Source of the DNA: Zygnema cylindricum
Taxonomy: Eukaryota; Streptophyta; Zygnematophyceae; Zygnematales; Zygnemataceae
Direction: 5' to 3'
DNA: 64,000 bases
Assembly: GCA_037447655.1 (NCBI GenBank)
Contig: JBBHKE010000655.1
Span: 206,816-270,815 of the forward strand
In this document: one piece after another, positions 56,829-64,000 of the stretch
Layout of the letters: each line of letters begins with the position of its first letter
Numbering within the stretch: position 1 is the stretch's first letter
Made by a program: the position numbers and the translations under genes
Notes under the pieces: generated by a model
What the model was told of the DNA's origin: nothing
Databases searched by the model: none
Seen by the model: the letters and a program-made list of their open reading frames with translations, nothing else

Positions 56829-57158
56829 ATGGGGAAAGCCAAGAAGACAAGGAAGTTTGCGGAAGTTAAGCGTCTTCTGTCTCCTCGCGAAGTCAGAGAG
56901 TCAGTTTCTCTTTTCCCTCATCCTACCAATAATAGCATAATAAAAAACCCTAAAAAGGAAACAACAAAAAGAAGCTTTGTACAAGCAGTGTGTGATTTTT
57001 TACTTTGAATTTTAATGAGCTTTGTGAAATTGTGAGAAAAATAATAACGACATATATTACTGTTGATCAATTCATGCCGTAATACAACAAATTCTTGTTT
57101 ATCTTAAGCTTTTTGTGAATTATGGTTTTGTTTGTACTTTATTTATGTATTATCTATA

Positions 57159-57209
<51 letters not shown>

Positions 57210-60200
57210 TATATATATATATATATGGTTATATTTGTGAATTTGTACTTTAGTTGCCGAAATTAGATTGGTAAAAAAAAAAAAAAAATCAGCAAAAGAA
57301 AAAAAAAATTCAGTTTGAATTCCCAAATTTTTTCTGATTTCTCATCTTTGGCCTAAATTTTCTGTCCTTTTTTTTGAAATTGCAGGCACCAAAAGGCGGT
57401 TCTGGACCCAAAATCTCGACCGCAGAATGTCGCTCCTCCCCCTCGGAATGTGTATGTCCTCCATCTTTTGCCACGTGGCATCTCTTATTGTTTTCTGTTA
57501 TCTTATTGTATCCATGAGACACTTTGTGATGTGTATGTATGTTTATGTGACATATGTGATGTATGTGACATATGTGATGTATATGATGTATATGATAAGG
57601 AGAGGGAGGAGAGAGGGAGGGGAGAGGGAGGGAAGAGTGAGATGGAGGAGGCGGAGGGGGAGACGGATAGAGTGAGAGGGAGAGGATAAGAGGGGGAGAT
57701 GTGGGAAGAGGGGAGGGGAGAGGGGGATAGTGGTATAGGAGACAGGAATTGGGGTAGGGGGCACCTCAAAATCAATTTATTTAAATTGAATGTCAACATT
57801 AAACAAAAACATGGAAAAGAAAAATTAAAAGGAAAACTGAGAAAGAAGCCCTGAAAAACCATCTCTTCAACCCTTCTATAATGAATGCCTGTCGTAAAGA
57901 TAAATGAGAAAAAAAAAATGGAGATAAATGTAAACATTTCTTAATTGTCCATCAAGTTTCTCCTTAGAAAACTTCCAGACTTTTTACTGATTCTTGCTTT
58001 CTACACTGAAACTTTTAATAAAATTGCAACAAAAATGCAAACATTTGATGAATATATGATTTACACGCTTTTGCATCGAAAAAAATCTTAGCATGGACCC
58101 ATAATTTGTCTCTTTAATGTCAATAAAGTACTAAATTTCACTAAATTGCAGTTGATTTTCTCGAAACATTGATGATCAATTCAATTAATTCCACAAATTT
58201 TCTCAACTCTTTAACAAAGAAAAGCAACTCAAACTTTTGTCTTTAGCCCCAAACCTCTTTTTTTTTAAATATTTATGTGTTTCATAATCCGACTTCCAAC
58301 TTTCAGTCCGCTCAAAAATTTTCAACCGAAAATAAATGAAGTTTTGTCTAATTTCAGCAAAATAAATAAACTTTATGACAAAAAAAAATAACTTGAACAA
58401 CATTTTACCCGCAATCAAAATTGGAGGCTAGATTTTTTTTTTTTTTTGAATGAAGTATGTCATGAAAACGGAAATGTTTATGAATTTGGGTCATGAAATG
58501 TTTTATGAATAGGGGGAAGAAGGGGAGTGGGCGGTGAAGGTGGAGAGTGGAGGAAGAGAGGAAAGGATAGTCAAGGTAGAGGAGAGAGAGGGAGAACGGC
58601 TGGAGGGAGAAGAGAAGAGATGGAGAGGTGAAGGAGAGAGAGGGAGAGGGCCAGGAGAGAGAGAAAAGGTGGGGAAGAGTTTGAGCAGAGAGGAGGGATG
58701 GAGGACAGGGTAAAGCGATTGATAAGTTTTTCTTTTTTTAGTATTTATATACTGACATTTGAAATGATGGGAGGGAATATACAGACCCAATACTTCTGCT
58801 TCACTTTTCTTCAAACATAATACAGCTTTAGGGCCTCCATACCAGGTTTTGGTGGATACTAATTTCATCAATTTGTCGATTCAGAATAAGGTTTGTCCTA
58901 AACTCCACCTATCGTCATTGTTTCAATTTGCTCTCAATTTGTCCCAATTTTGTCCCGATTCTGTCTAAATTTTGTCCCAATTTTGTCTCAATTTTATCCC
59001 AATCTTTGTTCCATTTTTTTCTCGATTTTGTCCCAATTTTATCCCAACTTCATCGCAAATTTCTCCCAACTGTTTTGCTTAGAGAATTTTTCAATTTGTC
59101 GATCTTATAATGGATCGTGAACCTTATTGGTTTTTGAAGCTTGATTGTTTCTGGGGCTTTGCAGTTGGACATGAAAGTCGCGATGATGGACTGTCTTTAT
59201 GCAAAATGTAAGTTTCGCTCTCAAACTCTTTCATTTAAGCAATGGCAGATGTTCAAATTTGTTTATCTTGGGTTACCTTATATGTATGTTTATTTTTATA
59301 TCCTCCCCCCTTCTCTCCCTCTCTCTTTTGTCAGTCACTCTTCCCCTCTCCCTCCCTTCCTCCCACCCTCCCTCCTCTTTGACAGTCACTCTCTTCCTCC
59401 CTCTCTCCCACCCTCCCTCCCTCCCTCCTTCGCCTCTCCCGTTCCACTCTTCCCTCTCTCTCTATCTCACACACACGACGCCTGCACTGTTTTTCTTGCC
59501 CTTACAAGAGCAATCTCTCTCGTCCTCCCTCCTTTCCTCCCTCCCTCTCACTCTCTCTCACTCTCTCTCCCTCTCTGTCCCTCTCTCCACTTTCTACTAT
59601 GTCCCTGCAGGCACACCCTGCATCACAGACTGTGTGATGGCCGAGCTCGAGAAGTTGGGACAGAAATACCGCGTGGCTTTGAGGTTTGTTTATATTACTA
59701 TCCTTCTCCCTCCCGTTTTAATTCTCTTTGTTCACAAAAGGGATAACTAAACCTTGCACTTAAAATCGTACAGGAATTTCTCAAAAGTATGTCAGCTCTC
59801 TTTGTATCCGGTCATCATCTCGTCTATGTACATCTTCAAATACGATGAAAAAAAATCTGCGTGAAATGTACATTTAAAAAATTCAATGGACCAAATTCAA
59901 TGGAAAAACCCATTTATAGAAATGATAATGCTTAGTCAATGTACATTTATAGAAACAAGGGATCCCAGTGAGATTTCCATTGTGTGGGAACGGTTTGAGG
60001 AGAAATTTGTCGGTTTTTGTATATGGGTGATGCAGGCTTGCGAAAAATGATGATGTTGAGAGGATACCTTGTACTCATTCTGGAACATATGCCGATGATT
60101 GTCTCGTTCAAAGAGTCACTGCGGTATGTAAAAATGAGAAACCTACTAATTTTCCAGCTTTACTTCACTCCCTATTTCCAAAGTAAAAGGATTTTCCAGC

Positions 60201-61676
60201 TTTACTTTTCTCTCTATTTCCAAAGTTAAGAATATGCTCGAGAAAAGTTTTAGAGAATGCTTGCTTGAAGTCACGGTAAGTAGTAAATCAATAATTTGTC
60301 ATATGGTAAGTAATGATTTTAATGATTTTAAAAAGGAGACACTCGATTGTTTGATGTATCTTGAAGCTCCCTTTCTTGATTTAAGAGAATTTTATAACTT
60401 AAGCATTGATATACCAACAGGATATAAAGAAATACACAAAGAAATGTTTTCTGTCAAGCAGTATAGTAAGAGGGCATGAGAGAGGTAGAGCTTTTCAGAG
60501 CACAGGAAAATCTTGACTTGATCAGTGCTGTATTTTTGACAAATAAGGGAATGTAATAATATTACCAATCAGTTTATTAATCAATTTCCTAATCAATTAT
60601 AAATTATGATTAGTTAGGAAGTTCAAAGCATCTTTCACTGTGTTTGAGATTTCACTTGACGATTCACCGTTGTTAGTCAGAGATGGTCCACACTAATTAT
60701 TGTGCAAAAAAATACGTGTGAGTTTTTCTTTCTTAAATATTTTTTTTGTGGGTCGGGTCCTCAGCACAAATGCTATATTGTCGCGACTTGCGATCGAGAT
60801 TTGAAGAGACGTATACGAAAGGTGGGTGTCCTTCTTAATAAACTTTGTAAATAACCTAATTTTCCTAATTGCCCGGATACAAAATGTAAAGAGCTCATCG
60901 CTAGAGTTAATATTAGAGTTAATGAGTTTAATTCAAGTGCATGGTTTTTTGGTCCAAATTCAAGAATTAATGTTAATATAAGTTAGTAAGTCTTAAGCTA
61001 ATAATGAGCCACGTGGCAGAATTTAGTAGTTTATTTGTATAGTTAATAAAAGACTGTTGAAAAAAACTCGAGAAATTTTTATTTTTTTCTCCTTAACGCT
61101 TATACTTTCACTGATTTTAATAATGATGTAAAATGTAGTGAGTACATTTGATCAGACAAACCTAAAAAATTAAAAAAGACCTAAAAGATAAAAAAAGACC
61201 TAAAAATAAAAAAGACCTAAAAACATAAAAAAAAAACCTAAAAAAATAAAAAAAGACCCTAAACACCGAGTGGTTTTGGAGTTTTTTTTGGTTCAGATTC
61301 CGGGAGTACCAATAATGTATATAGCCCAACACAGATATTCTATTGAGCGATTACCGGAGGCAACTATTGGCGGAGGTAAGTCGTGTTTTCTTAAAAGTTG
61401 TTGAAGTTGTTAATTTGTTTCCTGTCTTATTATACTTTGGTATATTTGTTTATGTGTTTGTTTGTTTGTTTTTTTCTTTTATTTATTTTTTCTTTTTGGG
61501 ACTCGGTAGGTCATTTCAGTGGTGTAAATTTTAAGTCTTATATTCTTTGTTTTGAGAAAGAATGATGTCAAAGAAAAAAAATGAAAAAAAAAAGAAAAAA
61601 AAGAAAAAAGAAAAAGAAAAAAAAATGAGAAAAACTGACATTTTTCTGGCATGTGTATGCAGCTCCGAGAATGTAA
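56829..61676 (+). CDS. FCF1: rRNA-processing PIN-domain protein FCF1 (Utp24), 9 exons, 198 aa
   Basis: Nucleolar PIN endonuclease of the small-subunit processome, needed for early pre-18S cleavages. Exons: 56829-56899, 57386-57451, 58785-58890, 59165-59207, 59611-59683, 60036-60123, 60765-60821, 61297-61375, 61663-61676. All phases agree and give 198 aa, the usual family length. Start MGKAKKTRKFAEVKRLLSP is the family N-terminus. PIN acidic residues are present: D70 in LVDTN, E107 in VMAEL, D141 in YADDC, D159 in ATCDRD. Also seen are the Cys-rich CTPCITDC and the C-terminus IERLPEATIGGAPR. The family's Lys-rich stretch after residue 24 is short here. Donors are GTCAGT, GTATGT, GTTTGT, GTAAGT and GTGGGT. 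It appears intact and functional. Confidence 0.96.
57163..57226. repeat. (TA)n microsatellite in FCF1 intron 1
   Basis: About 64 bp of nearly uninterrupted TA. Confidence 0.9.
57598..57750 (+). repeat. purine tract (GAGAGGGAGG) in FCF1 intron 2
   Basis: G/A-rich units right after a TATGTGATG tandem (57530-57595). Confidence 0.8.
58505..58730 (+). repeat. purine tract in FCF1 intron 2
   Basis: Over 200 bp of GGAGAGAGAGGGAGA-type sequence ending about 55 bp before the exon-3 acceptor. Confidence 0.85.
58922..59085 (+). repeat. TTTTGTCCCAAT tandem in FCF1 intron 3
   Basis: About thirteen degenerate 12-bp units (ATTTTGTCCCAA, ATTTTATCCCAA) starting just after the exon-3 donor. Confidence 0.8.
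59305..59600 (+). repeat. pyrimidine tract in FCF1 intron 4
   Basis: CCTCCCTCCC and CTCTCTCACT units ending at the exon-5 acceptor (AG at 59609-59610). Confidence 0.85.
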
Positions 61677-61794
61677 CAATTGGCCGATATCGAAAATAGT
61701 GAAGATTCTCGACCTTTTTTCATGACAAAATTGATAATTTTTAATGTTCGGCAAAATAGTAAACCTTGTTCGGAAGCAGTTTTTTTAAGGTAGT

Positions 61795-61945
61795 TTTACA
61801 GAGAATTTTTACAGGAAAACATAATAATTTTTTGCTGGATATATTTTTACATGAGAAATTTTTTTAGGAGAATTTTTTACAGGAGATTTTTCTGGAAGAA
61901 ATTTTCACAGGAGAAATTTTTACAGGAAAATTTTTACATGACAAA
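61795..61945 (+). repeat. TTTTTACAGGAGAAA tandem downstream of FCF1
   Basis: Seven or so degenerate 15-25-bp units after the FCF1 stop. No gene recognised from here to 62780. Confidence 0.65.
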
Positions 61946-62780
61946 ATTGATTTTTGCAGAATAAGTAATTGCCACACAATTGTTTTTATTGTACAGTATC
62001 TAGTGTCATTTCTTTACCCTTACAAACATCGAGTTTTGATCACGGAGAAAAGTTAGAAAAATTGATATTAAGACATCGTCAAATTTGAATTGGCCCATTT
62101 TGGGGTTTTTGAGGCATAATAATAAAGGTGAAAGTAGTTAAAAAAAAACAAAATGGAGAAAAGGATTATTTTTGTGGAAATTGTCATTTGTGGAAATTTC
62201 ATTTTTGGAAACTCATCTCGAAGGTAATAATTGAATAATTGTTGAGAAATGTGATACACTTCTTACAAAATTGCTTTTGATTTCTTTGAAAAATGTTTGT
62301 TGTTTCGAATGTGATTTTGATGTTTTTACCATTTTTACGATTTTCAATATAAAAATGTGATGGTTGTGATTTTTACTTTTTAAGAAATACCCATTTTGAA
62401 TTCGAAAACAAGATATGTAGTCTTTCGAAAAATGTGATTTGTAAATATATAAATTTATAAAATTTGCAAGTTTGACTTTTGTCTGTGCTCAAACATTATC
62501 AAACTAGTGTATTTTAATATAAAAACCTTTTTTTTTCGCCAACCGTATGTACTGTTGCTCGGGCGACAATTATGAAATTGCTATAGGGAGCTCATTTTCT
62601 ATATACACACCAAATTTGAATTGTAATTTTCTTCACTCAGTTACATGAGAAAGTACCGTACCATTAAAGATGTAATTTAAGGAGAAAAATTTGAGGAAAA
62701 ACTGTCTACTCTACTTCTGTGAAATTATGTAAGGTTAACTCAAAGCAAGACAAAAAGACATATCAGGACACTCAAAGGTA

Positions 62781-62995
62781 CACCGTGTATCAGTATCAGT
62801 GTTAATGTTTTTTTGCCACTTAAAACATCTTTTCTTTGTGCATACGCGTCCAATTTTCAATTGGAGATTGCCAATCGGAAGGGGGAATCCTGCCTTTCAA
62901 TCTCTACCATCAAATTTTCTATCCAACAAGTATGTACAGAGAAAAGATGTTTTAAGTGGCAATTTTTTTTTTAACACTAATAGCGATACATGGTG
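62781..62995. mobile_element. palindromic TA-MITE, 215 bp
   Basis: Ends CACCGTGTATCAGTATCAG and CTAATAGCGATACATGGTG between TA dinucleotides; arms CTTAAAACATCTTTTCT / AGAAAAGATGTTTTAAG. Confidence 0.85.
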
Positions 62996-62997
62996 TA

Positions 62998-63527
62998 GTC
63001 TCCTTAGGCCTTTCGGGTCAACCTTTCGTCGAGCTCAAGTACAAAAAACATAAAGGAAGTCGTCAAAAGACTTGTCGAGGACTCAACAATATGAACTGAC
63101 GAAATGGTTTCGCTCGTTTTCCATGAGTGTACTACCGTTCTTTAGAAATTGTTGCATCTCTTATTCTTTTTTCTTTTTTTTGTGTAATGAATCACTTGTA
63201 GAAAACTTGTCTCCTTGTTATATATGTGATGGCTACAAAACCACTGGTCCTTTTAACCTGAGTAACAAAAAAAATATAATCCTAGGTTAGCAAAGAACCC
63301 TAGAATAACGACGTGGGGAAATGACAGGACTGGAAAATTCAACCTGAGGGTCGCAAATAACACCGGTCTCACTTCACAATGTAACCTCCTATGTTCACAA
63401 TAATAATTCTATCACGAACTAAACGATTTCCGTCTCGTAGTAAATGAAGTGCAGTTATTCCTTCCCAACCATGTGAGCAACGAAGTAGATGGACTCACCA
63501 CACGTCGATAGTTGGTTGGAAACACTA
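62998..63527. other. non-genic stretch
   Basis: No gene or clear repeat recognised between the two MITEs. Confidence 0.4.
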
Positions 63528-63743
63528 CACCGCTAATCGTTATTAGTGTTGAAGTTTTTTTCGCCACTTAAGACACTATTCTGTGTGCACACTTGTCGGA
63601 TTGCCAATGCGAAACCACTAATAGGAAGGTGAGAGACTTGTCTACCAACAGTAACCATCAGATTGGCAATCTTATAAGTGTGCATGAAAAAAAGAGGTTT
63701 TAGGTGGCGAAAAAAACGTTAAGGCTAATAACAATGAGCGGTG
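63528..63743. mobile_element. palindromic TA-MITE, 216 bp
   Basis: Ends CACCGCTAATCGTTATTAG and CTAATAACAATGAGCGGTG. TA precedes the left end; the right flank reads AA, so that side is eroded. Confidence 0.75.
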
Positions 63744-64000
63744 AACTGATCACCTAGAAGGACCGGATGGGGCAAGGCAAAGCATAACCGAAGTCTACGT
63801 GTGAAATCTGAGTGCATCAAAATAGAGTTTTATAAAACGTGAAGTAGTTGACAGTCAAGTACGAGTCCTCGGCTCGGAACATGAATGAAAGAGACAACGT
63901 ACTTTATGTGAACTTAATATTGCAAGGTGGTGTCAAATTTTAACAATGACTTCATGCTCCTACCTATGGATAATACTAAAGAATTACGATTTGGAGCTAG

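Overview
The window is nuclear DNA of a eukaryote, most likely from the green-plant lineage. Three intron-rich housekeeping genes encode plant-like proteins, telomere-like AAACCCTA repeats occur, Ty1/copia and Ty3/gypsy retrotransposons are abundant, and two runs of N (35608-35617 and 50743-51095) mark assembly gaps. A streptophyte outside the seed plants would fit the repeat load and long introns, but nothing here fixes the species.

Layout. (1) Positions 1-17.9 kb are a graveyard of LTR retrotransposons: a copia gag with its LTR at the left edge, a broken gypsy integrase with a PHD-like tail, two broken copia elements whose 3' ends face each other (5.6-8.7 kb on +, 8.7-16.3 kb on -), a 1.3-kb solo LTR (14941-16239) with a perfect 5-bp target duplication nested inside a copia LTR, and further LTR pieces. 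(2) Positions 18-36.5 kb hold no gene I recognise. They are dominated by DNA transposons without transposase. The outstanding structure is a nest at 24030-34919: a 217-bp palindromic MITE, split by a hAT-like element (8-bp duplication), itself split by a second hAT-like element (8-bp duplication), itself split by a 5.97-kb TA-flanked element full of minisatellites. The same MITE is split a second time by a 3-kb element with roughly 300-bp inverted ends, which contains a TA element that is itself split by a hAT-like element. Removing the layers leaves exactly one normal-length MITE. (3) Positions 36.5-61.7 kb carry three genes in tandem on +: SPOUT1-type RNA methyltransferase (36551-43844, 9 exons seen, one apparently missing), OLA1 (45229-54374, 11 exons, 392 aa, first intron apparently GC-AG) and FCF1 (56829-61676, 9 exons, 198 aa). 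(4) The right end carries more MITEs.

How the genes relate. All three act in ribosome production or translation: FCF1 is the PIN nuclease of the small-subunit processome, OLA1 is a ribosome-associated P-loop ATPase, and SPOUT1 is a trefoil-knot RNA methyltransferase. Each has an AAACCCTA (telo-box type) motif just before its start codon. Almost every long intron contains an expanded purine or pyrimidine tract, which the intergenic DNA lacks. One TIR family (CACCGYGAATCG, TA target) is found in promoters, in introns, and at the outermost and innermost layers of the nest, so it was active over a long period.
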